A DNA stretch of 37,730 bases from a virus: positions 1 through 37,730 of the IMG/VR virus record IMGVR_UViG_3300037189_006287, one strand, 5' to 3'. The notes beneath the pieces are model-generated. The model did no database searches, was not told where the DNA came from, and worked only from the letters and a program-made list of their open reading frames with translations. Position numbers and translations under genes: made by a program. Shown one piece after another: positions 16,667-26,213 of the stretch; position 1 is the first letter of the stretch; each line of letters opens with the position of its first letter.

Positions 16667-19600
16667 ATGTCAGCAACTATTAATTCTGGTATAAAAGCCG
16701 TACATTTAGTATTATCACGCCCAACTTATACTAGACCTAATAACACAACAGATACTAGAGATGATTTAGTATCTGTTAAGGTTTGGTATAGTAAAGTAAC
16801 GCCTTTTGATCCACTTATAGCATATAATCCTGTAGATAATCCTTGGGTTTTATATAGTGATAATGGTGGTTTACTTACCACTATTGATGGTTTAGAAGAA
16901 GATACTACATACTATGTAAAATATGCATATATCAGTAAAATTGACCCAGATGCAATTACTGTCTCTAGTCAGCTAAGTGCCAAAACCTTAGCTGCTGGAG
17001 TGCACGTCTATGGTTATTTAAGCAATGATCCAGTTAATATTAGTACTGATAGTGCAGGAACTATTTTAGTTACTGTAAACGGTGTATTAGTAGCTAGCCC
17101 AAGCAATGCTCAGCAGCAGGCTGCCTGGACTACTGCTAGTCAAGGTGTGTTTAAGGTTTATAATGATAATTCAGAAGTAACTGGTGCAAACACTACTAAC
17201 GTTCTTGCAAGTGACGGATCAGTAGTAGGACCTAGATACAGTATTAAAGATAACAGCTATACAGGTGATTTAACTAGTAGTAATACATTTATTGATAGTA
17301 TTACTGGTGCATTTTATAGCACTGGTGTAGGTGTAACTAATTATAATAACAGTGTTATATTTTTGGCTAAGTATAATGGTGTTACTGTTGAACGTACCTG
17401 GACAGTAACTAAAGGCCGTGGTGGACAAACTGCTCCACTTATTCAGTTAAGTGCTAACACAACAGAATTTGTTTATAAACAAGAAATTGATACTACTTCA
17501 GTAACTACTAGCTCTGTTATTAAAGCTAGATTAGCAAATATTACTGGACAAATTACATGGTTAGCATACGCATACACTAGAAGCGGCTCACTCTTAGGTG
17601 CTATAAGTGGTACACAAGATCAAGTAAATAATACTTTTACAATCACTGCAGCACAATTCGGTTACTATGGAATAACTACAGGATACGTATTAGCTACAGC
17701 AACTAGCCAAGCTGATATTACTGTATCAGATACTATTACATTATATAGAATAAATGATGGTAGTAATCAGATAACAGTTGAACAAACTAATGGATCTCAT
17801 TTAATTACTGCTAATGCACTAGGTAATACTACCTATAATGACTATGATGGTAGTGGTAATACTATTACAGTTAAAAAAGGTAATAAAACACTTTTAATTG
17901 ATAATACTTCAAGTGATACTTTTAGTGCAGATACTTGGAGAATAGTTAGTGTTGTACCTTCAAAAAATACTAGTAATGTTGATACTATATCGTACGATGC
18001 TAGTTATGTAGCTACTCAAGGCAGTGATCACGTAACATTTAGTAGAGCAAGCAGCATGATTGCTGATGTTGCTTATATTGACTATACTATTCGTGTTCAA
18101 CAAATTGCAGGTACTGGCAATGATTCTACTCAATATTTAGATACTACAGTACGTCAAAGTTTTGCAAAATCAAAAGCTGGTGCTACAGGCCGCGGTGTTA
18201 ATTTAACTAGCAATTATGCTAATTTTACAACTGCTAGTGGCAGCTCAACAGTATTGCCTTCAACCATTGCATTAACAGCAACAACTAGCCAATATACTAA
18301 CCCACAATATCAATGGACAATAGATGGTAGTACTACTTTTGCTAGTTCAGTAGCAACTGTTTCTAATAATGTACTTACACTAAAATCATTCGCAAGTGGT
18401 AATCCAGTACCAGCCAAGTTAATAAGAGTTACAGTTAGTGAAACTGTAAATGGTACTACCTATGAACAGTTTGATGAGCTTTCTATTGCTTCATTAAAAG
18501 AAGGCGATCCCGGAATATCTTACAACCTAACAAACGGCAATCAGACTATATATTATGACAGTACTGGAAATATTAAAGCTGGACAGTTAGATGTTACTTT
18601 AAATACTACTACACCTGCAAATTTTAAATGTGTATATCAAGTTAAACGTGGTACTAATTCATTGAATGGTACAGGTGCAGTTACATTTGGTTTAGCAGCT
18701 GCATCTGGAATGACAGCAGATATTAATAGTAGCACAGGTGTAATTAGCGTAGCTACATTAACTAGTGAGTTTGCTAGTGCAACATTTAATGCTACTGTAG
18801 ATGGTCAAGTATATACGCAAGTATTAACACTAAATAGATCTCAAGATGGTGCAAGTGCTCCCAATATTAATTTAACTGGACTTAAAACAATTGCATTTGT
18901 AAAATCTACAGACAATGTATGGTCGCCTAATACTATTACTTTAAATGCAGATACTTTTAACATACCTTTAAATACAACATATTATTGGTATGAAGCTGTA
19001 AATGAGGGGGCTTTTACAGCTATTACAAGTGGAGTAGATCTTAAACAATACACAGTAAGTCAATTTACTAGCGGTACAAAAACTTATAAAATACAAGCTA
19101 CTGTTAATGGACAACTAGTTTATGATGTACAAACAGTATATTCATTAGAATCTGGTAGTGGTGGATTAGCAATTGGATTGGCTAATCCAAGTCAAAATAT
19201 TAGTAGTAGTGCTACTGGTGTACCTGTTTCAAATACAAGTATAACTACTACTTTACTTGTATATAAAGGAACAGATAGAATAACTACTGGCTTAACCTTT
19301 TCAGCTATTAGTTATTCAGGTTTAAGTGCCACAGGTATTGCTAACTATACTAGCACTATAAATAGTTCTGGTGATATTACTGTACCAAGTTCATACTTAG
19401 ATCAAGGTAGTGGCGTTAATCAAATTACCATTACTTATAGAGTAACTGGTACAAATATTGATGCTAGCAGAATACTAACAATTAATAAAACTCGTGATGG
19501 TGCAACTGGTAATTCCATTTATGTTGCTACTGTGTACAAGCAAAGTGTAACCAATCCCGGTAGTCCAGACTCCACTGGCCCAACTGGCGGTAGTTATAAT

Positions 19601-21244
19601 TTTAGTAATAATTATCTTACTGCACCAAGTGGTTGGAGCCCAACTCAACCTGCAACTACTACTGTACCTACTTGGGCTTGTGACTATACCTTTGTTGGCG
19701 CCCCAACCGCTACTATAACTGCTACTCAATGGAGTGATGTTTACGTAGAAGCACAAAATGGTACTAATGGTGAATATAGAGATATAATTGAACTATACGT
19801 AACTGCTGCAGCTACGCCAACTCCTACACCTCCAACTAGTGCTATATATTATTTTTATAATAATACAATTAGTACTAGCGGTGGTACTAGTGGTTGGAGT
19901 ATGACACGAGATAACTCTAGTACTACGCCTATCTGGATGACTAAGAGTTTAGCTACAACTACTACACCATATACAGGGGTTTCACTTACTACTTGGAGTC
20001 AACCAGTAATTGTAGCACAAAACGGCATTAATGGTACTAATGGAAAAAGTAGTTATACTGCAACAGTTTATACTCAGTCTGCTAGTATTCCTACTGTTGC
20101 ACCAACTGGTGGCAGTTATGATTTTAGTAATTCTACTCTATCAGTTCCTAGTAGTAGTGGATTTACTTGGTCACCAACACTACCAACATCTTCTGCTACA
20201 CTAACAACTTATTCTAGTAGTTATACTTTTATTAGTACTGGAACATCTACTCTTGTAAATGGAGGAACATGGTCACAACCAGTAGCTATTTTGAAAAATG
20301 GTACTAATGGTGTTAATGCGGATACATTAAGTTTTGAATACTCTAGCAATAATGTAAATTTTGATCCAAACTGGGTAAGTGGTAATGTATATGTTCGTGT
20401 TAAAAAGGTAAGTGGTGTAGATGGTAGCGTTACTTACGGTCCTAGTCAAAAATATATTCCTACACTAGGTGTAGAGTATACAGTAACTAACGGTAAAACT
20501 GCATATTTACACATAAAGTATAGTGATGACGGTGGTGCTAGTTTTACTGCTAATAGCGGTGAAAATACAGGTAGTTGGATAGGTACTTATAGTGATAATA
20601 CTGAAGCAGATAGTACGCTACTAAGTGCATATACATGGACTAAATTAACAGGTGATAAGGGCAATCCTGGTAATCCAGGTCCTAGAAATGCTTCTGGATA
20701 TTTATACTACAATACAGCACAATCTACTCAGCCTAATGCACCAGGTACTAACGGATTAGGATTATATAATTTTAGTACTAATACATTTGCTAGTTTGGGT
20801 TCATGGTCATTTACAGCACCTAGTCCCAGCGCTAGTACTAGTTATACCGGAACTGACAGTAAAGTATGGGCAATTAGATACAGTGTATCTGAAACTACAT
20901 ACAACTTAGATAGCTCACAAACTAGTACATTTACAAGTGCGTTTAATGCTATTAATTTTGAAGGATTAGTTACTTTTACTAATGCTACAACTAGCGGCAG
21001 TCCTATAAAAAGTGCATTAGATGCAAAATTAAGTGGTAGTGATATTTATACGACTAATACGACTACTATTGATGGTGGTAGAATTACTACTGGTACTATT
21101 GATGTAAATAGACTAACAGTAGGTCCATCTAATGCAGATGGCAGTCCACGTACTAGCGGTGAGCGTATTATTGTTTCACAAACTAAAATAGAAGTATTTG
21201 ATGCTAGTAATGTTAGACGTGTTGTTATTGGTAACCTAGGATAA
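16667..21244 (+). CDS. giant central tail fibre or tip adhesin with Ig-like and repeated domains
   Basis: This 1525-residue protein follows the hub gene and probably extends from the tail tip towards the host. It is Ser/Thr/Gly/Asn-rich and almost entirely beta, with a fibronectin-like start and a series of Ig-like domains each ending in a DG or NG turn. Three related repeats of 80-95 residues begin near 950, 1037 and 1128, sharing (I/Y)xATVYxQS, PTGGSY(D/N)FSN and WSQPVxxxxNG elements. A degenerate fourth lies near 1341, after a short collagen-like stretch (GDKGNPGNPGP). The C-terminal 70 residues (TTTIDGGRITTGTIDVNRL) resemble the end of lambda J-family tip proteins, suggesting the J role is split over two genes. 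AAGGAA at 16656-16661 overlaps the previous stop. Confidence 0.75.
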   Translation: MSATINSGIKAVHLVLSRPTYTRPNNTTDTRDDLVSVKVWYSKVTPFDPLIAYNPVDNPWVLYSDNGGLLTTIDGLEEDTTYYVKYAYISKIDPDAITVSSQLSAKTLAAGVHVYGYLSNDPVNISTDSAGTILVTVNGVLVASPSNAQQQAAWTTASQGVFKVYNDNSEVTGANTTNVLASDGSVVGPRYSIKDNSYTGDLTSSNTFIDSITGAFYSTGVGVTNYNNSVIFLAKYNGVTVERTWTVTKGRGGQTAPLIQLSANTTEFVYKQEIDTTSVTTSSVIKARLANITGQITWLAYAYTRSGSLLGAISGTQDQVNNTFTITAAQFGYYGITTGYVLATATSQADITVSDTITLYRINDGSNQITVEQTNGSHLITANALGNTTYNDYDGSGNTITVKKGNKTLLIDNTSSDTFSADTWRIVSVVPSKNTSNVDTISYDASYVATQGSDHVTFSRASSMIADVAYIDYTIRVQQIAGTGNDSTQYLDTTVRQSFAKSKAGATGRGVNLTSNYANFTTASGSSTVLPSTIALTATTSQYTNPQYQWTIDGSTTFASSVATVSNNVLTLKSFASGNPVPAKLIRVTVSETVNGTTYEQFDELSIASLKEGDPGISYNLTNGNQTIYYDSTGNIKAGQLDVTLNTTTPANFKCVYQVKRGTNSLNGTGAVTFGLAAASGMTADINSSTGVISVATLTSEFASATFNATVDGQVYTQVLTLNRSQDGASAPNINLTGLKTIAFVKSTDNVWSPNTITLNADTFNIPLNTTYYWYEAVNEGAFTAITSGVDLKQYTVSQFTSGTKTYKIQATVNGQLVYDVQTVYSLESGSGGLAIGLANPSQNISSSATGVPVSNTSITTTLLVYKGTDRITTGLTFSAISYSGLSATGIANYTSTINSSGDITVPSSYLDQGSGVNQITITYRVTGTNIDASRILTINKTRDGATGNSIYVATVYKQSVTNPGSPDSTGPTGGSYNFSNNYLTAPSGWSPTQPATTTVPTWACDYTFVGAPTATITATQWSDVYVEAQNGTNGEYRDIIELYVTAAATPTPTPPTSAIYYFYNNTISTSGGTSGWSMTRDNSSTTPIWMTKSLATTTTPYTGVSLTTWSQPVIVAQNGINGTNGKSSYTATVYTQSASIPTVAPTGGSYDFSNSTLSVPSSSGFTWSPTLPTSSATLTTYSSSYTFISTGTSTLVNGGTWSQPVAILKNGTNGVNADTLSFEYSSNNVNFDPNWVSGNVYVRVKKVSGVDGSVTYGPSQKYIPTLGVEYTVTNGKTAYLHIKYSDDGGASFTANSGENTGSWIGTYSDNTEADSTLLSAYTWTKLTGDKGNPGNPGPRNASGYLYYNTAQSTQPNAPGTNGLGLYNFSTNTFASLGSWSFTAPSPSASTSYTGTDSKVWAIRYSVSETTYNLDSSQTSTFTSAFNAINFEGLVTFTNATTSGSPIKSALDAKLSGSDIYTTNTTTIDGGRITTGTIDVNRLTVGPSNADGSPRTSGERIIVSQTKIEVFDASNVRRVVIGNLG

Positions 21245-21247
21245 GCT

Positions 21248-21571
21248 ATGGCATATGGAATGCAAATTAAAGATAGTGCAAATCAAATAGTATATAGCTC
21301 CGCCAGTCCTGGCGGAGTTTTTGTAGGATTTGAAACACTACTTGTAACTGGTAGTACTGATTTAACACAACATACTATTACTTACAATGGTACTGGTGGT
21401 AAGCCAAATCTATATGGTCTAGAATTAGTACCTGTAATTATTTATAGTGGTGATGTAGCATATAAAATAGTTTATCCTAATGGTTATCCTCAAATACAAT
21501 ATGCAGACTCAACACTATTAGGTTCAGTAAGTTATAGAGTAAATACAACTTTATTGGTAATGGCAAGATGA
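21248..21571 (+). CDS. small tail-tip associated protein
   Basis: The family of this 107-residue beta-rich protein is not recognised. The start MAYGMQIKDSANQIVYSSAS resembles the start of the next protein (MTYGFKFYNDNNNLVIDDTQ), so the two may share a domain that docks on the tip, with this one a short relative. It lies 3 nt after the fibre gene, with AGGA at about 21238-21241, and its stop overlaps the next start (ATGA). A terminator-like hairpin lies inside the gene 50 nt after the start. It is probably a minor virion component. Confidence 0.6.
   Translation: MAYGMQIKDSANQIVYSSASPGGVFVGFETLLVTGSTDLTQHTITYNGTGGKPNLYGLELVPVIIYSGDVAYKIVYPNGYPQIQYADSTLLGSVSYRVNTTLLVMAR
21298..21322 (+). promoter_or_regulatory. 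intragenic terminator-like hairpin, possible attenuator
   Basis: CTCCGCCAG (21298-21306) and CTGGCGGAG (21309-21317) are perfect inverted copies, in practice an 8-bp GC-rich stem with a GTCC loop, followed by TTTTTG. It is inside the 107-residue gene, 50 nt after its start. It is one of the most GC-rich spots in this region. When translation is inefficient it could terminate transcription before the 1474-residue adhesin. Confidence 0.6.
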
Positions 21572-24500
21572 CATACGGATTTAAATTTTATAATGATAAC
21601 AATAATCTTGTTATTGATGATACACAAGTTAAACCTTGGTATATTACTGATTCACAAATTGGTTTAAATTACAGTAATGTTGACGTAACTTCACAATTTA
21701 CTCAAATTCTTCAAAATCAACCTAGATTGGATGTAGGGTATGGTAGTCCTGCAGAAACTTGGGATGTTTATGAATTAAAATATTATGCACCTAGCGGACA
21801 AGCTTGTTTTGTAATATATACACTACCAGAAGGTAGTACTAATCATATTTGGTATAGTACTAAAACTGGTCCATATTCTTTAACACAAGGTGCTGGACAA
21901 GGTATTGCCGAATACGAAAATGGTAGACCAATATTTAGTATATATGCAATGGTTCCAAGAAGTTGGAGTGCTACAGCTAATAGTAGTGATATTAGTGCAG
22001 CTATTCCTAAAGTATACTTTTATGCTACTGGTAATCCTACGGCGGCTAATAGTGGCTATGGAATACAAGTTTATGATCCTAATGGACAGTGTACATATAG
22101 TTCAGCATATCAACATATTGAATTAGAATCTTATTCTTTTAAATCACCATCGTTACCTATTATTGATCCAAATTTTGTAGGACCATATTTGGCTAGTGCA
22201 TATGTTTATGAAACAGCTATTAATAGTCCAACACCAAACAATACAGGATTTTTAATACCTAAAACAACTTTTGATCGTTATCAATATAACAGTAGCACTA
22301 ATACTGCTCAATTATATGGTTCAAGAGTATTTTTCCAACGTCAAAGTAATACTCTTAGAGCAAGAAATATAGACACAGACTATTATGGAAATTTAAGTGC
22401 TAGTACATTTGGTATTTATCAAAGCACTTATTTAACCAAAGGTTTAAAAGTAACTAGTGGCAGCAATACAAACTATGGATTAGACACATACTCAGCAGAT
22501 ATATTAATACTAGATACAGGCCCATTAGATAGAGGTTATCAAAGTCAACCATTACCAGCAACTTACACACTACAATTAAGAAATACTGATGATATTTATG
22601 AGCAGGAGCCATCTGCATCAACTACTCCTATGTATAATCAAAGTATATACCTTTATGTTAGCGGTGTGACTAGTGGTACAATAGTGCCTTTTACTATTAG
22701 TGGCACTAATATTACCACTTCAGATTTTAGTGATATGATAGATGGTTATAGAGGTGGTAGTGGTCAAAGTTTTACACCAGCATTTAGTGGATATATTACA
22801 GTCTATAATGGTACAGCCATATTTAATTTTACTGTAGCAAATGATAATATATTAGAAGGTACGGAAACTTTTACATTTACAGTATATGATTCAAATAATA
22901 CTCAAAAAGCTTCAATATCTGTAAGTATTAAAGAGTTTAAAACTTATAGTTTAGCTTGGGTATCGCCAAATTCAAGCGGTGCTTATAATGAGGGTATAAC
23001 AGCAGTTGCCAGATTAACTACTAGAAATGTGACTAATGGTACAGTAATACCCTTTCAAATAGTTGCAGAGCCAGGTAACGAAAGTGTAATGATAGATGCT
23101 GATGATATTTTTGGATCGCAATATGGTTTAACAGGTAACTTTACAGTTAACACTAGTGGCACTTCTACTGGTACTGCAGATTTGACAATGGTAATAACAG
23201 CGGATCAAAAAACCGAAGGTTATGAGTATTTTAGAATTACAATACCAAGTGTTAGCACTATTTATTTAAGCGGAAGAATTAACGACACTAGTTTAGCGCC
23301 AGTTTATACATACTCTATTACTAGAGCTAATCAACAAACAGGCGATGTTTATGTAGACGAAGGTAGTTCAGTAACTTTTTATATAACTAGTAATGCACCT
23401 GATGGTACACGTGTATATCCTTCGTTAGTTAATCCAGCTACTGCAGGTGTAGCAGATATTGTTGCAACTGATGCTAGTGGTAATAATTTTTTTGTTAATG
23501 GTGTTAATAGTGGTGTAGTAATTAATTATGGCATTAGCAGTTTTACTGTTACCATGACGGCAGATAATTTGTTTGAAGGCACAGAATATTTTTCAGTAGC
23601 ACTAGATAAACCAATTGGTACACGTGTAGCTGATTATAATGGTAAAGTTTATATTAATGATACATCCAATGGTGCTACATATTATTTAGGTAATTCAACC
23701 ACTGAAACTTATAGTGAAGGTCAGTGGGTAGATATTGCTATGTATGAAATGGATAGTTATGGTACTAATATGTTCTGGACTTTAGAAGGTACAGGCATAG
23801 ATACTAATGATATTCAGTATATGCGCTATTATAATCCAAATACACAAGATATTGATTTTGGATTACCAGCATATCAAAGTATTACTGTAAGTTTACAAGG
23901 CACATTTACATTTCCAGATAGTTTAGAAAAACACTTACAGTTTTTTCTTAAAAATGACGTTGCTACCGAAGGCACTGAAACAATTACGTTTAAATTAAGA
24001 ACAGGCGGATATACTGGCGCCACAAAAGCATCAATGTCCATAGTAGTTACCGATACTAGTCAAGCACCAACCATAACAGCAACAATTACACCTAATACTA
24101 CTAGCATTAATGAAGGTGATAGTGTTACTTGGACTGTAAATAGTACTAATGTACCCAATTATACAAATTTATATTGGACAATGACAGGTACAGTTGATAG
24201 TAATGATTTTAGTGATAGCTATACCGCATATACGTATGGAACAGTACAGATTGTTAATAATACAGGCACTTTTACCCGAACACTAAAACAGGACTATACT
24301 ACTGAAAGTCAAGAAACTATTGTAATGACCATTAACAAAGATGTTAGTGGAAATGGAAGTTTATTACAAGCTTTAGGTACTGCATCTACAGTTTATGTAA
24401 CAGATAGTAGTGTAACACCAAATGAAAGTATATCTATTAGTGATAGTCAGCCTTATACAACTACTAGCTCTGTAACAATTTATGTTAGTGGTGCTAAACC

Positions 24501-25992
24501 AGGCGATACTATTCGATGGAATGTAGATAACTATGATAGCTCTGGCACGGGTACTATTAATAGTCTTGGAGGATTTACTTATACTACTGCACCGGGTAAT
24601 ACAACTACTCATACATTTAGTTGTACATTTGATTTTACAGGACACAGTAGAAGTATAACTTGGACACCACGTGCAGCAGCTCCAACATATAGTATAACAG
24701 CTAATTATACGCCTGCAGTTAGTACTACTACCTCATATGCAAGGAATGAAGGTGAAACTGGATATTTTTATATAACTAGTACTAATGCTGCAAATACAAC
24801 TATTAATTATAGATTTCCGTTTGTAAATATTGGATCACCATATGATTTTATTAGCAGTGATTTTACAGGTTCTAGTATAAGCGGAGGCACTGTTTCTTTA
24901 AATAGTGCTGGCGAAGGTTATATTACTGTTAATTTAACAAATAATCAACGCACAGAAACAGCTAGTCCTAGATATTTATTTTTACAAGTATATGATAATA
25001 ATGTAACTAGTAATTATGCATTTTTCTTAGTATATGATACTAGTCAAACGCCTACAGTAGTTACATATAATGAACAAGTAACTATTACTCCTTATCAAAG
25101 TTATGTTGGTGACGGAGTAGTTTTAGCAATTACTGGAGCTAAACCAGGTGATACCTTTACTTGGAGTGTTGATACTGAAACCTATCATCAGCCAGCTATT
25201 ACTATAGATGGAACAGGTGGTGGCGGATCAGGTACTTGGACAAATAGTAATGCAGGTACAGACATTGGTGTAGGATCACACTATTTTGCTGCAAAATTTG
25301 CATATACAGGACATACTACAAAAACTTACTTTAATAGAGTTTATCCATCCGCAGGAACTAAATTAACTGAATATTGCAGCGGTAATACTTTAATATATAC
25401 TTATGCTAATGGTAGTGGTGGAACCTATGATGTATCACAAGGACAAGTTGTAGGAAAATGCGGATATACTGCTCCAGCAGGTGTAACTGTAAGTAGTTAT
25501 AGTTTATCTGCTACTGGAGTTCCTAATAGTACATATTATTACGCTACTCCAAGTCCTAATGCTACTTATGATGGTATTCGTATTAATGCATTTAATACAT
25601 ACGATTTTGACTATTCAGTAACCAGACAATTTTATGTAAGCGCAGCATGTACTATTACTTGCTACTTAACAGTAAGTACTGAATCTAATTATGACTATGG
25701 TTATATTTTTGTAGATGATGTTGCTATGTATGAAAATTGGTGGCCAACAGTTAATTACGGAACTACTGCTGGTAATGGAGAGGGTAGCGGAGGAGCAACA
25801 GGATTAGTACCAGCACACGGACTAAGTGGTAGTTATAGTACTAATAGAATTGGTGAAAGTGGATATGTTTCATCAGGTGCAATGACTAGGGCATTATCTG
25901 CTGGGTGGCATACGGTTAAAGTACGCTATATGGCTGATTACTCTTTAAACGGAACTTACGGATTAGTTTTAGGCGAATATTCTATCGCTTAA
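21568..25992 (+). CDS. giant tail adhesin with Calx-beta-like repeats
   Basis: This 1474-residue protein is probably a receptor-binding tip fibre. After an N-terminal docking region (1 to about 330), repeats of 100-130 residues follow. Six have the Calx-beta pattern with an acidic turn such as NDNILEGTETFTFTVYD, TADNLFEGTEYFSVALD or KNDVATEGTETITFKL, and most are joined by a short (N/T/Y)DTS linker. Two Ig-like units starting ESISISDSQPY and EQVTITPYQSY, each with SGAKPGDT or TGAKPGDT, alternate with the later ones. The C-terminus (about 1340-1474) looks like a carbohydrate-binding sandwich (FVDDVAMYENWW). The acidic loops suggest calcium binding. It starts in an ATGA overlap. A hairpin (ATAACAA/TTGTTAT, 21596-21614) lies 28 nt after the start. 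Confidence 0.75.
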   Translation: MTYGFKFYNDNNNLVIDDTQVKPWYITDSQIGLNYSNVDVTSQFTQILQNQPRLDVGYGSPAETWDVYELKYYAPSGQACFVIYTLPEGSTNHIWYSTKTGPYSLTQGAGQGIAEYENGRPIFSIYAMVPRSWSATANSSDISAAIPKVYFYATGNPTAANSGYGIQVYDPNGQCTYSSAYQHIELESYSFKSPSLPIIDPNFVGPYLASAYVYETAINSPTPNNTGFLIPKTTFDRYQYNSSTNTAQLYGSRVFFQRQSNTLRARNIDTDYYGNLSASTFGIYQSTYLTKGLKVTSGSNTNYGLDTYSADILILDTGPLDRGYQSQPLPATYTLQLRNTDDIYEQEPSASTTPMYNQSIYLYVSGVTSGTIVPFTISGTNITTSDFSDMIDGYRGGSGQSFTPAFSGYITVYNGTAIFNFTVANDNILEGTETFTFTVYDSNNTQKASISVSIKEFKTYSLAWVSPNSSGAYNEGITAVARLTTRNVTNGTVIPFQIVAEPGNESVMIDADDIFGSQYGLTGNFTVNTSGTSTGTADLTMVITADQKTEGYEYFRITIPSVSTIYLSGRINDTSLAPVYTYSITRANQQTGDVYVDEGSSVTFYITSNAPDGTRVYPSLVNPATAGVADIVATDASGNNFFVNGVNSGVVINYGISSFTVTMTADNLFEGTEYFSVALDKPIGTRVADYNGKVYINDTSNGATYYLGNSTTETYSEGQWVDIAMYEMDSYGTNMFWTLEGTGIDTNDIQYMRYYNPNTQDIDFGLPAYQSITVSLQGTFTFPDSLEKHLQFFLKNDVATEGTETITFKLRTGGYTGATKASMSIVVTDTSQAPTITATITPNTTSINEGDSVTWTVNSTNVPNYTNLYWTMTGTVDSNDFSDSYTAYTYGTVQIVNNTGTFTRTLKQDYTTESQETIVMTINKDVSGNGSLLQALGTASTVYVTDSSVTPNESISISDSQPYTTTSSVTIYVSGAKPGDTIRWNVDNYDSSGTGTINSLGGFTYTTAPGNTTTHTFSCTFDFTGHSRSITWTPRAAAPTYSITANYTPAVSTTTSYARNEGETGYFYITSTNAANTTINYRFPFVNIGSPYDFISSDFTGSSISGGTVSLNSAGEGYITVNLTNNQRTETASPRYLFLQVYDNNVTSNYAFFLVYDTSQTPTVVTYNEQVTITPYQSYVGDGVVLAITGAKPGDTFTWSVDTETYHQPAITIDGTGGGGSGTWTNSNAGTDIGVGSHYFAAKFAYTGHTTKTYFNRVYPSAGTKLTEYCSGNTLIYTYANGSGGTYDVSQGQVVGKCGYTAPAGVTVSSYSLSATGVPNSTYYYATPSPNATYDGIRINAFNTYDFDYSVTRQFYVSAACTITCYLTVSTESNYDYGYIFVDDVAMYENWWPTVNYGTTAGNGEGSGGATGLVPAHGLSGSYSTNRIGESGYVSSGAMTRALSAGWHTVKVRYMADYSLNGTYGLVLGEYSIA

Positions 25993-26024
25993 TTGAACAA
26001 TTAACTAGTTAATCCTAAAAACTG

Positions 26025-26059
26025 ATACCCTGTCCAACCTATGGGCAGGGTATTTTTTT
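26025..26059 (+). terminator. strong rho-independent terminator after the adhesin gene
   Basis: Arms 26025-26035 and 26043-26053 form an 11-bp stem with one G-U pair and a 7-nt loop, followed by seven T (26053-26059). It ends the tape-measure-to-adhesin unit and lies 4 nt before the -35 box of the next promoter. A 12-base palindrome (TTAACTAGTTAA, 26001-26012) precedes it. Confidence 0.93.
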
Positions 26060-26062
26060 GCA

Positions 26063-26091
26063 TTGACAAGTAGCAGCCCTTATGGTATAAT
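26063..26091 (+). promoter_or_regulatory. consensus sigma-70 promoter with extended -10
   Basis: TTGACA (26063-26068), a 17-bp spacer and TATAAT (26086-26091) match the consensus perfectly, with TG at 26083-26084 adding an extended -10. Transcription should start near 26098, giving a leader of about 115 nt. It has the same architecture as the promoter at 6492. It is the only clear promoter seen upstream of the fibre, bilin and lysis genes. Confidence 0.94.
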
Positions 26092-26130
26092 ATATCAAAA
26101 TGTGAGAAAAAGTTCAGAATTTTTTCGTTT

Positions 26131-26151
26131 AAGGAATTAACTATGCTCTAA
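26131..26151 (+). promoter_or_regulatory. possible two-codon leader minigene
   Basis: AAGGA (26131-26135) lies 7 nt before ATG CTC TAA (26143-26151), so a ribosome could start and stop within two sense codons in the leader. Minigenes of this kind are known in lambda, where they can sequester tRNA or pause ribosomes. It could be chance. Confidence 0.3.
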
Positions 26152-26176
26152 AGGGATTTTGCCTATTTAGAATAAG

Positions 26177-26197
26177 TTATTATAACAGTTATAATAA
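26177..26197 (+). promoter_or_regulatory. leader stem-loop just upstream of the ribosome-binding site
   Basis: TTATTATAA (26177-26185) and TTATAATAA (26189-26197) form a 9-bp stem with a CAG loop, touching the Shine-Dalgarno region AAAGGTGG (26197-26204). It parallels the stem-loop at 6538-6557 in position and sequence (both begin TTATT and end AATAA). It is AT-rich and probably only moderately stable. Confidence 0.55.
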
Positions 26198-26213
26198 AAG
26201 GTGGTATCATATA

